Below the pieces are notes generated by a model. It searched no databases. It worked only from the letters and a program-made list of their open reading frames with translations, and was not told where the DNA came from. Shown one piece after another: positions 47,137-57,299 of a DNA stretch of 64,000 nucleotides; the first letter of the stretch is position 1; each line of letters starts with the position of its first letter. The DNA comes from Candidatus Defluviicoccus seviourii (lineage in GTDB: Bacteria > Pseudomonadota > Alphaproteobacteria > Rhodospirillales > Defluviicoccaceae), in contig UXAT02000001.1 of NCBI GenBank assembly GCA_900609035.2, positions 226,483 through 290,482 on the forward strand. Reading direction: 5' to 3'. The translations under genes and the position numbers were made by a program.

Positions 47137-47697
47137 CTAGCTGCCCGCCGCGGCACCCATGACAACCGTGACGGCACGCCTGTTCTGCGCCCAGGCGTCC
47201 TCGTTCGAGCCAATCGCTGCCGGCCGCTCTTCGCCGTAGGAGACGACGCGCAAGCGGTTGGGCGCAACGCCCAGCGCGATGAGATAATCGCGCACCGCAC
47301 TCGCCCGCCGCTCGCCGAGCGCGATGTTGTACTCCCGCGTTCCGCGCTCGTCGCAATGCCCCTCAATGGTGACATTGATCGTGCCTTGCGTCGTGAGGAG
47401 ACGTGCCTGCCGCTCGATGATCCCGCGCGCCTGGGCGTCAAGGTCATAGCTGTCGAAGGCAAAGTAGACCCGGTCCGCTCCAGCTTCGGTCAGCTGCCGC
47501 GCGCTCTCCACCGGTTGCAAGCCGCCCTGATCGAACCCGGAAGGCCGGGACGGCGTGGTTCTCATCGAAGGCAATCCGCCGGCCGCCGCCGCAGCACCGG
47601 TGTCCTGTCCGGTCGCGACCTGCTTCGCCTCATCGGCATCGGTCGACGAACACGCGGCGACAAGGAAAAGCGCCAGCAGAAGAAACCTGCTTCTCAT
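47137..47697 (-). CDS. pal: Peptidoglycan-associated lipoprotein Pal
   Basis: 186 residues. Signal peptide with lipobox (FLVAACSS, Cys16), a flexible linker, then an OmpA-like domain that binds meso-DAP: RVYFAFDSYDLD, EGHCDERGTREYNIALGERRA and RVVSYGEERP. AGGAGG is 11 nt before the ATG. Pal tethers the outer membrane to peptidoglycan and partners TolB. A separate promoter with a hairpin leader lies in front of it. Confidence 0.95.
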   Translation of the reverse strand: MRSRFLLLALFLVAACSSTDADEAKQVATGQDTGAAAAAGGLPSMRTTPSRPSGFDQGGLQPVESARQLTEAGADRVYFAFDSYDLDAQARGIIERQARLLTTQGTINVTIEGHCDERGTREYNIALGERRASAVRDYLIALGVAPNRLRVVSYGEERPAAIGSNEDAWAQNRRAVTVVMGAAAGS

Positions 47698-47820
47698 CAG
47701 ACCTGATCCTCCTGGGTCTACGTCTCGTTCGGGCTCTTGAGCCCCGGCATGCTGCAAGCCGCCCGTGCTCCTGGCCGGGCCGCGGCAGCTACCCGCCGGC
47801 AGGTCCACGCCATCGGCTCA

Positions 47821-47839
47821 CACCCGCACACAACGGGTG
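47821..47839. repeat. Hairpin in the tolB-pal gap
   Basis: CACCCG-N7-CGGGTG. It lies about where transcripts from the pal promoter would start, in a long untranslated leader of pal. Confidence 0.4.
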
Positions 47840-47841
47840 GC

Positions 47842-47870
47842 ACTATAGGAGTCCGCCCCTAGGGTCGCAA
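47842..47870 (-). promoter_or_regulatory. Internal promoter for pal
   Basis: On the minus strand TTGCGA, 17-bp spacer, TATAGT: 4/6 and 5/6 matches to the sigma-70 boxes with ideal spacing. The -35 lies in the last codons of tolB. It would give pal (and cpoB onward) expression independent of the upstream tol genes. Confidence 0.5.
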
Positions 47871-49208
47871 GGGTGACCAAGCCGGGTCTGACGCATCAAG
47901 CGGAGTCACCAGTTCACGCTCGTTTTGCCCGGTCAGATCAACGGTAAACAGCCGCGAGCGGCCTCCTTGCGCATCGTTCAGGGCCGGCTCCTGACGGAAA
48001 AAGAGAATCACCCTGCCGTTGGGTGCCCACGCCGGTCCCTCAACTCGAAACCCCTGTGCCAGCAGGCGTTCACCCGAACCGTCCGGCCGCATAACGCCGA
48101 TGTGGAACTGACCCCCTTGCGTCTTGGTGAACGCGATCAGGTCACCGCGCGGCGACCACACCGGTGTCGCATAGCGCCCATCGCCGCGGCTGATTCGGCG
48201 CACGCTCGATCCGTCGGCGTCCATCACATAGAGCTGAAGGCTGCCGCCGCGATCGGAGTTGAAAGCGATCTGCCTGCCGTCCGGGGAATAGCTGGCCGAA
48301 GTGTCGATCCCTGAAGTGGTCGTCAGCCGCCGACGGGTGTGGTCGCTCAAATCATACGTGTAAATATCGGTGTTACCATCAACCGCCATGCTCACGATGA
48401 GGCGTTCCCCGTCCGGAGCGTAGCGCGGTGCGAAGGTGATCTCGGCAATGCCGGCCAGGGCTTCGTCCGCGCGCGTGGTCAGGTTGCGGATGTGCACCCG
48501 TGGCTGGCTGTCAGCATAGCGCAGATAGGCAATGTCCTGGGACGAGGGCGAAAATCGCGGCGTCAGGACCAGGTTGTTGCCCTCGGTCAAGAACTGGTGG
48601 TTGGCCCCGTCCTGGTCCATGATCGCGAGCCGCTTGGTCCTGCGGCTGCGCGGACCGGATTCGGCAATGTAGGCGATCCGGGTGTCGAAATACCCGTCCT
48701 CACCCGTAATCCGCTTGTAGATTGCGTCCGCGATCACGTGTGCGATGCGGCGCCAGTTGCCGGCCGGCGTTGAATAGGCGCGGCCCAGCATCTCCTGCTC
48801 GGCAAAGACGTCCCACAACCGGAACTCGATCTTGAGCCTGCCGTCGGGCAACGCGGTCGTGCGGCCATGAACGAGGGCTTGCGTGTTGACGAGACGCCAA
48901 TTGGCGAACATCGGCAACGTGTCCAAGGACGGCTGCGAAACCGAGAGCGGTCGCGGATCGAGCGGCTTGAACAGCCCTGAGCGCTCGAGATCCGCGGCTA
49001 TCACGTTCGTTATCTCGGTGCCGACATCAGAGGCTTGGTCACCGCCGGCCGAAGGAAACGGCAAGATGACGATCGGCAGCGGTTCGACAACACCACGGGT
49101 GATGTCGATCCGCAGATCGGCGGCTGCGGGCAGCCCCGCAACGACGACAAGGGCCAGCGCAACCGCCCCTATCATGGCCTGCAATCGGCGCCAGACCGCG
49201 TCCCTCAT
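47859..49208 (-). CDS. tolB: Tol-Pal system beta-propeller TolB
   Basis: 449 residues. Signal peptide (about 1-33, ending LPAAADL), an N-terminal alpha/beta domain ([12 protein letters not shown]), and a six-bladed PD40-type propeller ([34 protein letters not shown]). TolB is the periplasmic link between TolA and Pal. It begins with the ATG overlapping the tolA stop (ATGA). Confidence 0.95.
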   Translation of the reverse strand: MRDAVWRRLQAMIGAVALALVVVAGLPAAADLRIDITRGVVEPLPIVILPFPSAGGDQASDVGTEITNVIAADLERSGLFKPLDPRPLSVSQPSLDTLPMFANWRLVNTQALVHGRTTALPDGRLKIEFRLWDVFAEQEMLGRAYSTPAGNWRRIAHVIADAIYKRITGEDGYFDTRIAYIAESGPRSRRTKRLAIMDQDGANHQFLTEGNNLVLTPRFSPSSQDIAYLRYADSQPRVHIRNLTTRADEALAGIAEITFAPRYAPDGERLIVSMAVDGNTDIYTYDLSDHTRRRLTTTSGIDTSASYSPDGRQIAFNSDRGGSLQLYVMDADGSSVRRISRGDGRYATPVWSPRGDLIAFTKTQGGQFHIGVMRPDGSGERLLAQGFRVEGPAWAPNGRVILFFRQEPALNDAQGGRSRLFTVDLTGQNERELVTPLDASDPAWSPLRP

Positions 49209-50536
49209 GTCCCCAGCATCTCCTTCGGATCGAAAACGAGCGTCATCGTTTGCCAGCGATCGAACTTTTCTGCCGGTAAGTTGAACGGATGGCAACGAGG
49301 ATTAAGCACGGCCCGCAGCGCGCTTTCCGCCGTCGCCCGGTAGGAGGCGCTCGCGTTCATCTGCGGTGATGCCTCGACCCGGGCCGCGCGCGGGGTGCCA
49401 TTGGCATTCATCTCGACCCTGATCGAAACCTTAAGGTCGCCATCCCCCTTGAGGCCGGGCGGCAGATTCCAGCAGCGCTCGATCTGCCGGCGTACGGCAT
49501 CGATCTCGCTCATGCTCACCGCTTGGCTCACCTCGCGGCCGGCCGCTGCTGCCGCTGGCGCTGCCGCCGGCGCCTTGCCAATGACACGGGCGAACTGCTG
49601 ATCGAGCGGGCTTGCGGGCGCAGCTTCATCGGCCTTCCGCGCCTGCGGCTTGGCACCGTTCTGCGCCGAGGCGGAGGGCTGCGCCTGTGGCTGTGGCCGC
49701 TTCTCGGCCGTGGCTTGGCGCCCGAGCTCATGGATCGCCTTCTGCACGGAGTCGAAGTCTGCCTTCGGTTCTGGCTTCTTCTCTTCCGTCGCTTTTTTCT
49801 CGTCCGGCTTCTTCTCTTCGGACTTCTTCTCGTCAGGCTTCTTCTCGGCAACGCGCGGCGGTTCCGGCGGTCGCGGCTGCGGCTCCGCCTTGCGCTCCGG
49901 TGCCGGTGTGGCCGCCTTTTGCGTTGGCTCGCGCTTCTGCGGCGGCTCCGGTTTCTGGACGGGCGCCTGCTTTGCGGCCGGCAGCTCATTCACCTTGGCC
50001 GGCACCTTGGCCGGTTCCGGTGGCGGAGCGGGCTTCGCAACGGTCTTGACTGGAGCCGGAGCCGGCGTTGGTGGTGGCGGCGGTGGCGCTGCCGCTTGCT
50101 TGACCGGCGCGGGTGCTTCCTGCTTCTGCGGCGGCACCGGCTTCGCGGGCTCGGGCTTCGGGCGCGGCGCGGCCTGCCGGGGCGGTTCCGGCGGCGGTGG
50201 TGCCTGCCTGATTGGCTCAATGGCCGCAGGCGTTGGCGGTTTTGGCGCAGGCTCGCGTTTGACGGGTTCCGGCGGCGGCTTCGGGACAACCACCGCATCG
50301 TCCTGCCGCGCCTCGCGCTCAGCCTTCGCCGCTGGCGGGGCAGCCGGAGCAACCGGTGCTGCGGGTTCAGCCGGCGCCGGCGCCGGCGCCCGGGTCAGCT
50401 CGGCGACAGTCAGGACATCCACCACCGGCGCGACCTCCTGCGGCATCGACGGCAATCGCGGCCGAAAGATCCCGACCAGCGCCACCAGGACGATGGCGAG
50501 ATGCAGCAGAATGGAAAGGACGAGTGGCCGTCGCAT
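49205..50536 (-). CDS. tolA: Tol-Pal system TolA
   Basis: 443 residues: one N-terminal TM (about 6-24, [18 protein letters not shown]), a very long Pro/Ala/Lys/Glu-rich periplasmic arm (about 45-320, with PEPPQKREP- and KKPDEKK-type repeats), and a TonB/TolA C-terminal domain (about 340-443, [17 protein letters not shown]). TolA spans the periplasm and is energised by TolQR. The arm is mainly proline-rich and not the Ala/Lys helix of E. coli, as is common in alphaproteobacteria. Confidence 0.93.
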   Translation of the reverse strand: MRRPLVLSILLHLAIVLVALVGIFRPRLPSMPQEVAPVVDVLTVAELTRAPAPAPAEPAAPVAPAAPPAAKAEREARQDDAVVVPKPPPEPVKREPAPKPPTPAAIEPIRQAPPPPEPPRQAAPRPKPEPAKPVPPQKQEAPAPVKQAAAPPPPPPTPAPAPVKTVAKPAPPPEPAKVPAKVNELPAAKQAPVQKPEPPQKREPTQKAATPAPERKAEPQPRPPEPPRVAEKKPDEKKSEEKKPDEKKATEEKKPEPKADFDSVQKAIHELGRQATAEKRPQPQAQPSASAQNGAKPQARKADEAAPASPLDQQFARVIGKAPAAAPAAAAAGREVSQAVSMSEIDAVRRQIERCWNLPPGLKGDGDLKVSIRVEMNANGTPRAARVEASPQMNASASYRATAESALRAVLNPRCHPFNLPAEKFDRWQTMTLVFDPKEMLGT

Positions 50537-50549
50537 GGTGGCGCCGCCT

Positions 50550-51026
50550 CTAAGGCCGCACGCCGCCCCGCCGGGGCGGTTCGCTTGCGTTCTCGGGCGG
50601 CGCCGTCAGCAGCGAGACCCGGCGGAAACCGGCCGTGTGGATGGTGCTGATCACCCGCATGACCTGCCCATAGTTGATCGCTTCGTCGCCGCGCACCAGA
50701 ATCCGGCGCTCCGGATCGCTGCCGTGAACGCCAGAAAGATGACTGATCAGGCCTTCGAGGCCGACCGCCTGCTCGCCAACGAACACTTGGCCATCCCGGT
50801 TGACCGAGACCATCACCGGCTTTTCCTGATCGGGGATCGGCGACGTTTCAGCCTTGGGCAGGTCGACCTGCACCCCGGTTGCCAACAACGGCGCGGTGAT
50901 CATGAAGATGATCAGCAGCACCAGCATCACGTCAACCAGCGGCGTAACGTTGATCTCGCTCATCGGCCGCGTCCGGCGAGAACCAGCCACCGCGATCTTG
51001 GATCTCCGCTCGATGGTGCCGGCCAT
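50550..51026 (-). CDS. tolR: Tol-Pal system proton-channel protein TolR
   Basis: 158 residues, one TM (about 30-50, INVTPLVDVMLVLLIIFMI) with the conserved Asp in PLVDVMLVL that carries protons in the ExbD/TolR family. A periplasmic domain follows (LPKAETSPIPDQEKPVMVSV). The C-terminus is Pro/Arg-rich. With TolQ it turns the proton gradient into motion of TolA. It lies 4 bp after tolQ. Confidence 0.95.
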   Translation of the reverse strand: MAGTIERRSKIAVAGSRRTRPMSEINVTPLVDVMLVLLIIFMITAPLLATGVQVDLPKAETSPIPDQEKPVMVSVNRDGQVFVGEQAVGLEGLISHLSGVHGSDPERRILVRGDEAINYGQVMRVISTIHTAGFRRVSLLTAPPENASEPPRRGGVRP

Positions 51027-51030
51027 GGTT

Positions 51031-51753
51031 CTAGCGTCTGTCGTCGATCTGCCGGGCCAGGATCGCGAGGAACTCGCCGGCGAAGGCGTTCACCCGGCCT
51101 GCGTAGCGATCAAGGTCGCGCGAGAGCTTATTGAACGCCAGCACCGCCGGGATCGCCGCCAGCAACCCGAGCGCGGTGGCGAACAGCGCTTCGGCAATGC
51201 CCGGTGCGACAACCGCAAGGCTTGTGTTCTTCGACACCGCAATCGCCTGAAAGCTGTTCATGATCCCCCACACGGTGCCGAACAGGCCGACGAACGGCGC
51301 CGTCGATCCGGTGGAGGCTAGGAAGGTCATGTAGCGCTCGACCCGGTCGAGTTCACGCCCGGTCGTGACCTGCATCACACGTTCGATCCGATCCTCGATC
51401 CCGCTCGGCATTCCCTCGCCGTGGCGCGCCGTCACCCGCCGCCATTCGCGCATCGCCGTTACGAACACGGCCGCCATCGGATCGCGCGGGCGCGGCCCCA
51501 TCCGCTCATAGAGATCGTCAATCGAAGCCCCGGACCAGAACGCATTCTCAAACGCGTCCGCCCGCCGGTGGAGAACCCGCAACGTGAACAGCTTCTCGAA
51601 TATGATGGTCCAGCTCCAGATCGAGGCGAGCACAAGCAGGATCATCACCGCCTTCACGACCATGTCCGCATTCATGAACATGTGCCAGGCGGAAAAGCCC
51701 TGCGTTGCTCCCTCGATGCCGATTGCGGCAACGGATATCGCCTGATCCTCCAT
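51031..51753 (-). CDS. tolQ: Tol-Pal system protein TolQ
   Basis: 240 residues with three TMs: about 27-48 (KAVMILLVLASIWSWTIIFE), about 140-160 (GSTAPFVGLFGTVWGIMNSF) and about 175-200 (GIAEALFATALGLLAAIPAV). Those last two carry the MotA/TolQ/ExbB proton-channel residues. Start ATG overlaps the ybgC stop by one base (TGATG). Confidence 0.95.
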   Translation of the reverse strand: MEDQAISVAAIGIEGATQGFSAWHMFMNADMVVKAVMILLVLASIWSWTIIFEKLFTLRVLHRRADAFENAFWSGASIDDLYERMGPRPRDPMAAVFVTAMREWRRVTARHGEGMPSGIEDRIERVMQVTTGRELDRVERYMTFLASTGSTAPFVGLFGTVWGIMNSFQAIAVSKNTSLAVVAPGIAEALFATALGLLAAIPAVLAFNKLSRDLDRYAGRVNAFAGEFLAILARQIDDRR

Positions 51754-52214
51754 CAGTCCTGCCTCGTCGATGCGTCAACGATCCCTTGAAACACGCGGTA
51801 GACATCCTCGGGTATCCTCACCGGTCTGCCGGCACCGTTGATGCAGGCGAGACGCACATCGAGCCGGACGAGATCGATGGCCTGGCGGCGCACGACTTGC
51901 GCCATCTCCATCGAAGCGCCGCCCAGTGCGGTGATCCGGGTTGCGATATCGAGTAAGTCGTCAAGCCGGGCTGGAGCGCGATAATCGGCGTGGCAGCGGC
52001 GAACGACGAAATAAAGGTCCCGCTCCTGCCCCAGTTTGCCTTGTTCAAGCCCGAGCACGCGGGTCATTTCGGTGCGGGCGCGTTCGGCAAACCGCAAGTA
52101 ATTCGCATAGTACACAAGCCCGGCCGCGTCCGTATCCTCGTAATAGACACGGACAGGATGCACGAACTCGCCCCCATTCATCCCGGCTTGGGACAATTCA
52201 AACTTCCGTATCAT
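51753..52214 (-). CDS. ybgC: YbgC-type acyl-CoA thioesterase
   Basis: About 153 residues. A hotdog-fold thioesterase with the catalytic Asp in [20 protein letters not shown]. YbgC proteins hydrolyse short or long acyl-CoA and sit first in tol-pal operons. The chosen start overlaps ruvB by 17 nt; an ATG eleven codons on ([10 protein letters not shown]) would leave a 16-nt gap and is also possible. Neither has a strong ribosome site. Confidence 0.9.
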   Translation of the reverse strand: MIRKFELSQAGMNGGEFVHPVRVYYEDTDAAGLVYYANYLRFAERARTEMTRVLGLEQGKLGQERDLYFVVRRCHADYRAPARLDDLLDIATRITALGGASMEMAQVVRRQAIDLVRLDVRLACINGAGRPVRIPEDVYRVFQGIVDASTRQD

Positions 52215-53295
52215 CAAACAGGAGCCCGGTATCGCTGTCGCTGCTCGGTGCCGAAAGGCCCAGATAGCCGAATGCTGGGGGACAAAGCGCCCGGCCGCGC
52301 GGCGTACGAACGACGAAGCCTTGCTGAATAAGAAATGGCTCGATGACTTCTTCGATCGTGTCGCGTTCTTCTGACAGCACCGCCGCGAGCGTGTCAACCC
52401 CGACCGGTTTGCCGCCGTAGTGCAGGGCGATGCAGCGCAGGTAGCGGCGGTCGAGCGCGTCGAGGCCGCGTTTGTCGACATCCAAGCGCGCAAGCGCCGC
52501 ATCGGCAACCGCATCATCGACCGGGAGGCTGCCGGCGACAACGGCAAAGTCACGCACGCGGCGAAGAAGGCGCACGGCGATTCGCGGTGTTCCGCGGGAG
52601 CGGCGGGCGATCTCATGGGCGCCGCTTTCGGTCAGCGGGAGTTCGGCGATGTCGGCCGCGCGCCGGACCACTGCCGTCAGCTCCTGCTCGTTGTAGAATT
52701 CCAGCCTGAGCGGAATGCCGAAACGGTCACGCAACGGAGTCGAGATCAGTCCCGCCCGCGTGGTGGCGCCGATCAACGTGAACGGCACAAGGTCGATGCG
52801 GATGGTCCGCGCCGCCGGCCCCTCACCGATGATCAGATCGAGCTTGTAGTCCTCCATCGCCGGGTAGAGGAGTTCCTCCACCACTGCCGGCAGGCGATGG
52901 ATCTCGTCGATGAACAGCACATCGCGCGGCTGCAGGTTGGTGAGGATCGCCGCCGCATCGCCGGGCTTGTTGAGAAGCGGCCCGGACGTGGCACGGAAGC
53001 CGACCCCCATTTCGCGGGCGACAATCTGCGCCAGTGTCGTCTTGCCGAGACCCGGCGGACCATGCAGGAGAACGTGATCGAGTGCCTCCTGCCGGCCGGT
53101 CGCAGCAGCGATGAACACGGCCAGGTTGTCGCACACCGGGCGCTGGCCGACGAAGGTGGCGAATGTCTGCGGCCGGAACTCTGTCTCCTTGGCGTCCGCG
53201 GCCTCGCGCTGCGGCTCGACGAGGCGCTGCGCTTCGGCATCGTCATCAGGCCTGCCCCGCCCTGAAGGAGGTTTCGTCGACCGGAGCTTGCTCAC
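52198..53295 (-). CDS. ruvB: Holliday junction helicase RuvB
   Basis: 365 residues, RuvB with about 30 extra N-terminal residues. [16 protein letters not shown] opening ([19 protein letters not shown]), Walker [13 protein letters not shown], Walker [11 protein letters not shown], the beta-hairpin region for RuvA contact, sensor 1 and a C-terminal winged helix ([14 protein letters not shown]). Drives branch migration with RuvA. GTG start overlaps the ruvA stop (GTGA). Confidence 0.96.
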   Translation of the reverse strand: MSKLRSTKPPSGRGRPDDDAEAQRLVEPQREAADAKETEFRPQTFATFVGQRPVCDNLAVFIAAATGRQEALDHVLLHGPPGLGKTTLAQIVAREMGVGFRATSGPLLNKPGDAAAILTNLQPRDVLFIDEIHRLPAVVEELLYPAMEDYKLDLIIGEGPAARTIRIDLVPFTLIGATTRAGLISTPLRDRFGIPLRLEFYNEQELTAVVRRAADIAELPLTESGAHEIARRSRGTPRIAVRLLRRVRDFAVVAGSLPVDDAVADAALARLDVDKRGLDALDRRYLRCIALHYGGKPVGVDTLAAVLSEERDTIEEVIEPFLIQQGFVVRTPRGRALCPPAFGYLGLSAPSSDSDTGLLFDDTEV

Positions 53296-53936
53296 CGCAC
53301 CTCCTCCGGCCGCGCCAGCTTGGCGAGCGCGCCGCGGATCAGAGCTTCGGTCCCGGCTTCGCCACCTAGACGGGCCGCGACCTCGCTCACGGCATCAAGC
53401 GCCTCGGTCGGCTTGAAGCCCAGGTTGGCGAGAGCCGAGACCGCATCGGCAACGCCCGAGGACGCCCCCCAGATCACCCCGCCGGCCACACCGCTGCTGA
53501 CACCACCACCACCGGTGCGCTGCCCATGCGCCGCCGTTTTTTCAATGCTGGCGCGCAATTCGTTGATGATCCGGGTCGCCAGCTTTGGACCGATGCCGGG
53601 CGCGCGCGTCAACATGGCGCGATCGGCGCTCACGATCGCCGCCACCAGATCGCCAGGCGTGACGACCGCAAGGATGGACAGCGCCGCCTTGCCGCCGACG
53701 CCTTGGACGCCCGTCAGCATGCGAAAGCACTCCTGTTCGGCGGTATCGGCAAAGCCGTAGAGCACGATCGCGTCCTCGCGCACCTGCATGTCGGTCACGA
53801 GACTGACCCGCGCGCCGGGGCTGAGCCCGGCCAGCGTCCGGCCAGAGCATTGCACGAGGTAGCCAACGCCGCCGACATCGATGACGGCGAAGCCGCTGCC
53901 GATCGTGTCAACGATGCCCGTAAGCTTGGCGATCAC
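53292..53936 (-). CDS. ruvA: Holliday junction protein RuvA
   Basis: 214 residues: OB fold ([20 protein letters not shown]), two helix-hairpin-helix motifs ([28 protein letters not shown]) and a C-terminal RuvB-binding domain ([16 protein letters not shown]) after a Gly/Ser linker. Binds four-way junctions and loads RuvB. GTG start overlaps the ruvC stop. Confidence 0.96.
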   Translation of the reverse strand: MIAKLTGIVDTIGSGFAVIDVGGVGYLVQCSGRTLAGLSPGARVSLVTDMQVREDAIVLYGFADTAEQECFRMLTGVQGVGGKAALSILAVVTPGDLVAAIVSADRAMLTRAPGIGPKLATRIINELRASIEKTAAHGQRTGGGGVSSGVAGGVIWGASSGVADAVSALANLGFKPTEALDAVSEVAARLGGEAGTEALIRGALAKLARPEEVR

Positions 53937-54451
53937 CGCGCCCCCTCCCGCAGCCGGGCGTGTGCCTGCCGCAGGTGCGCATGACAGATGGCGACGGCAA
54001 GTGCATCGGCCGCGTCGGCCGCGACGGCGCCGAGCCCGGGCAGCAGTGCCGCCACCATCGCCTGCACCTGGTTCTTGCCCGCATGGCCGGCCCCGACCAC
54101 GGCCTTTTTGACCAGGTTCGGCAGATACTCGCTCACCGGTAGCCCGGCGCGGGCGGCAACCATCAGGACAACACCACGGGCTTGGCCCAGCTTCAGCGTC
54201 GAGACGGCATTGTGATTGACGAACGTCTCCTCGACCGCCGCCTCATCCGGTCGGAAGCGGTCAATGACGTCCTCGAGCCCGCTTGCAATCTGCACGAGCC
54301 GTTGCGCGAGCGTCGCATCCGGGTCGGTTCGCACCACGCCATCGGCGATGTGCGTCAACCCGCCGCCGCGCGCAACAATGATTCCCCAGCCCGTCGCCCG
54401 CAGGCCGGGATCAAGACCGATCAGCCGTATCGCGCCGGCAGCCGCCACCAA
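53933..54451 (-). CDS. ruvC: Holliday junction resolvase RuvC
   Basis: 172 residues. RNase-H fold with the acidic catalytic residues: D in IGLDPGLRATGWG, E in EAAVEETFVNHNAVSTLKLGQARG, and the C-terminal DAADALAVAICH. Cuts junctions handled by RuvAB. GTG start, 40 bp after yebC. Confidence 0.95.
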   Translation of the reverse strand: MVAAAGAIRLIGLDPGLRATGWGIIVARGGGLTHIADGVVRTDPDATLAQRLVQIASGLEDVIDRFRPDEAAVEETFVNHNAVSTLKLGQARGVVLMVAARAGLPVSEYLPNLVKKAVVGAGHAGKNQVQAMVAALLPGLGAVAADAADALAVAICHAHLRQAHARLREGAR

Positions 54452-54491
54452 GAGGAGATCCCACGCCGGTGACCAGAAAGTTCATTGTCGC

Positions 54492-55241
54492 TCAAGCACT
54501 CAACTTTTCCAGAACATCGTCGGCGATGTCGTAGTTCGCTGCCACGCGTTGGACGTCGTCATCATCTTCCAGCGCATTCAATAGCTTAACGAGCGTGCCG
54601 GCCTCGTCCTCGCGGACCTTGACGAGCATCCGCGGCCGCCAGTCGAGCCGGGCCGCCTCGGCCGCGCCGAATCGTGCCTCCAACTGCTCGCGAACTTGGC
54701 CGAGCTGGTCCGGGCCACACACGATTTCGTGCCCGGCGGCGTCGGACTCGACGTCGTCCGCGCCGGCATCGAGGGCGGCTTCGAATACGGCGTCGGCGTC
54801 GGCGACATCGGCGGCAAAGTGGATCATCCCCACCCGATCGAACAGGAAGTTGACGCTTCCCGTCTCGCCCAAACTGCCACCATGCTTATCGAAGGCGGCA
54901 CGCACGGCGCTCGCCGTCCGGTTGCGATTATCGGTCAGCGCTTCCACGATCAGCGCCACGCCCGAGGGGCCATAGCCTTCGTAGCGCACCTCCTCGAACT
55001 GCGTCCCGTCCTCGCCGCCGGCACCGCGCTTGATTGCGCGCTCGACCGTGTCCTTCGGCATATTCACGGCCTTCGCGGCCATGATGGCGGAACGCAGGCG
55101 CGGGTTCGAGTTCGGATCGGGCAGCCCGGTCCGGGCCGCAACCGTCAACTCACGGATGACCTTGGTAAAGGTCTTGGCGCGCTTCGCGTCCTGCGCGCCC
55201 TTCCGGTACATGATGTTCTTGAACTGGGAATGACCAGCCAT
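54492..55241 (-). CDS. yebC: YebC/PmpR family protein
   Basis: 249 residues. [19 protein letters not shown] at the start, [15 protein letters not shown] and [19 protein letters not shown] are the family marks. YebC proteins act as DNA-binding regulators and, in recent work, in translation of proline-rich stretches. It lies just upstream of ruvC, its usual place; the Pro-rich TolA is encoded in the same cluster. Confidence 0.95.
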   Translation of the reverse strand: MAGHSQFKNIMYRKGAQDAKRAKTFTKVIRELTVAARTGLPDPNSNPRLRSAIMAAKAVNMPKDTVERAIKRGAGGEDGTQFEEVRYEGYGPSGVALIVEALTDNRNRTASAVRAAFDKHGGSLGETGSVNFLFDRVGMIHFAADVADADAVFEAALDAGADDVESDAAGHEIVCGPDQLGQVREQLEARFGAAEAARLDWRPRMLVKVREDEAGTLVKLLNALEDDDDVQRVAANYDIADDVLEKLSA

Positions 55242-55352
55242 GCGAAATGTCTCTTAAGTCCGTTTCCTGCCCGAACGGGGCCTTCGCCCGCGGGAATCCT
55301 TAACCCCTGCACCACGTTGTGCGCAACTGCCGTGATGGCTGCGACACTCCTC

Positions 55353-56186
55353 CTATTCCGCGCAGGCGATGAAGGGAAACGGCCACTGCGCCGTCAGCGC
55401 CCCGCCGAGGCGGATCGGCGCGATAAACTCGGCGAGGCCGCTCCTCGCATCGGTTTCAACGTAGACCGCACAGAAAGTCCCCTCGCCCTCGGCCGGTTCC
55501 AGCCGCCCGTTCGGCATCTTGGTGACGAACCGGGCGACTGCCTTGTCCGTCTGCATCCCGATCACCGAGTCATACGCGCCGCACATGCCGATGTCGGTAA
55601 TGAAGCCCGTCCCCTTGGAGAGGATTCTGGCATCCGCGGTCGGCACGTGGCTGTGGGTGCCGGCCACCAGGGAGACCCGGCCGTCCAGTACCTGGCCCAT
55701 CGCCATCTTCTCGCTCGTGGCTTCGCAGTGGATATCGACGACGATCGCGGCCACGGTGCCGCCCAGCTTCTCAGCGCGCAAGACCTGCTCGACGGCCGCA
55801 AACGGATCGTCGAGCGGATCCATGAACAGCCGGCCCATCACCTGGATAACAAGGATCCGCTCGCCCTTCTGGGTCGTGCAGCAGCGCGCGCCATGGCCGG
55901 GCGTCCCGGCCGGAAAGTTGATCGGCCGCAGCAACCTCGGGTCACGCTCAATGTAGGTGATGACTTCGCGCTGATCCCAGACGTGATTGCCGGTGGTAAT
56001 GAGGTCGACACCGGCGGCATAGAACGCTTGGCAGATGTCGGCGGTGATGCCGAAGCCATGCGCCGAATTCTCACCGTTGACGATGACGAAATCGAGGCCC
56101 AAGCGCCGGCGCAGTTCCGGCACCCGCGTGCAGACCGCTTCGCGTCCCGACCGGCCGACGATGTCGCCGCAAAACAGCAGCTTCAT
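55353..56186 (-). CDS. YmdB-like metallophosphoesterase
   Basis: 277 residues. Start MKLLFCGDIVGRSGRE; metal motifs GDIVG, NGENSAHG, TGNHVWDQRE, HCEATSEK and GTHSHVPTADARI are those of the TIGR00282/YmdB group, which hydrolyses cyclic nucleotides (2',3'-cAMP and others) in Bacillus. The ATG overlaps the stop of the cyclo-ligase gene (ATGA). An upstream extension of the frame has no family similarity. Confidence 0.92.
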   Translation of the reverse strand: MKLLFCGDIVGRSGREAVCTRVPELRRRLGLDFVIVNGENSAHGFGITADICQAFYAAGVDLITTGNHVWDQREVITYIERDPRLLRPINFPAGTPGHGARCCTTQKGERILVIQVMGRLFMDPLDDPFAAVEQVLRAEKLGGTVAAIVVDIHCEATSEKMAMGQVLDGRVSLVAGTHSHVPTADARILSKGTGFITDIGMCGAYDSVIGMQTDKAVARFVTKMPNGRLEPAEGEGTFCAVYVETDARSGLAEFIAPIRLGGALTAQWPFPFIACAE

Positions 56187-56770
56187 GGTCCGACCTGTCG
56201 CATCGCGTCTTCCGTCAGAATCCAGTCGAGCCGCTGATCGGTCGCCGTCATCGGCAGCTGCGCCCGTTCCTGCAAAGCATAGCCAACACCGATCGCCGTC
56301 ACCGGCCCATCGGCCCGCAGCGCCGCCAGCGTGCGGTCGTAGTAGCCGCCGCCCTGGCCTAACCGGCCACCCTCGGCATCGAAGGCGAGCAGCGGCACCA
56401 GCACGATCTGCGGCCGCACGATTGGCGCCGCAGCCATCGGCTGCCTCGTTCCGTGCGGGCCGTCCTCCAGATCCTCGATCAACGCCCAGCGCCGAAACTG
56501 CAGCGCCGCGCCGGCCTCCACCACCACCGGCAGCGCGCACACCGCGCCCCGGCTTTCAAGCCGCGCTAGGAGCGGGCGGATATCGATCTCGGTCGCGATC
56601 GGCCAATAGCCGGCGACGACGCTGCCCGCCCGAAAGCCGAGCGCATCGAGCTGCGCCATGAACAGCGGAATGAGCGCGACGGCCGCTTCCGGCCCGTGCT
56701 TCTGGTCGGCGATCAGCCGCAGGCTGCGCATGCGCCGTCTCAAGTCCAGCTTTTCGGTATCGATGGACAT
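56183..56770 (-). CDS. fau: 5-formyltetrahydrofolate cyclo-ligase
   Basis: 195 residues. ATP-dependent conversion of 5-formyl-THF to methenyl-THF. Family marks: KLDLRRRMRSLR, VVAGYWPIATEIDIRPLL, and the nucleotide/substrate loop DAEGGRLGQGGGYYDRTLA. It follows the 6S RNA locus, as in most proteobacteria. Confidence 0.94.
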   Translation of the reverse strand: MSIDTEKLDLRRRMRSLRLIADQKHGPEAAVALIPLFMAQLDALGFRAGSVVAGYWPIATEIDIRPLLARLESRGAVCALPVVVEAGAALQFRRWALIEDLEDGPHGTRQPMAAAPIVRPQIVLVPLLAFDAEGGRLGQGGGYYDRTLAALRADGPVTAIGVGYALQERAQLPMTATDQRLDWILTEDAMRQVGP

Positions 56771-56799
56771 CGTTGCTCAGACAGCGCATCCGAAGAGGG

Positions 56800-56975
56800 C
56801 GGCGACAGTGGGCGGCGCCACGTGGGTAGTTGGTGTTCAGATCCTCTCTGGACAGCGAGTCCAGGTGGGAGCCATGTGCCGGATCCACCGGATCCGGTAG
56901 GGACAGCCCCCGTTCTATCAGCATTGCCGGAGGGATGCGTGTACCTGACAGGCCCCGCAGCCACCGCCCACAGGA
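56800..56975 (-). ncRNA. ssrS: 6S RNA
   Basis: The gap between zapA and fau is the standard place of 6S RNA. The sequence can form the expected closing stem: GTGGGCGG (minus strand, near 56971-56964) pairs with CCGCCCAC (56815-56808). A long irregular hairpin in between holds the central bubble that mimics an open promoter. Length is about 175 nt. The exact ends are estimates. 6S RNA binds RNA polymerase holoenzyme in stationary phase and is often co-transcribed with fau. Confidence 0.75.
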
Positions 56976-56978
56976 GAT

Positions 56979-57299
56979 TTAAGCGGCGCGCAGCCGCGCG
57001 GCAACTGCCTCGATCCGTGCCGCAACAGCGTCAATCGCCCGCGCCAGATCATCCGCGCCTTGAGCCGCTGTCGGCGCGGCGGCAGATGCCTGAGCCGAGC
57101 GGGCATCTTGCAGCTCGTCAGCCAGGATCAGCGCCACCATCACCAGCAGACGCGCCTCATCGACCGGGCCGACGCCGCGCAGCAGGCGCTTGGCCCGCGC
57201 GTCCAGTTCGTCCGCAAGCGCGCTAACATGCGCCTCCTCGCCGTCATTGCAGCGGATGGTGTACGGCTTGCCATTGATGACGATATCGAGATCAGGCAT
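56979..57299 (-). CDS. zapA: Cell division protein ZapA
   Basis: 106 residues from the ATG ([17 protein letters not shown]); a TTG five codons earlier is less likely. The N-terminal beta-hairpin and helix (EEAHVSALADELDARAKRLL) and a C-terminal coiled coil (DDLARAIDAVAARIEAVAARL) fit ZapA, which bundles FtsZ filaments. The start overlaps the end of the upstream small gene by 8 nt. Confidence 0.9.
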   Translation of the reverse strand: MPDLDIVINGKPYTIRCNDGEEAHVSALADELDARAKRLLRGVGPVDEARLLVMVALILADELQDARSAQASAAAPTAAQGADDLARAIDAVAARIEAVAARLRAA

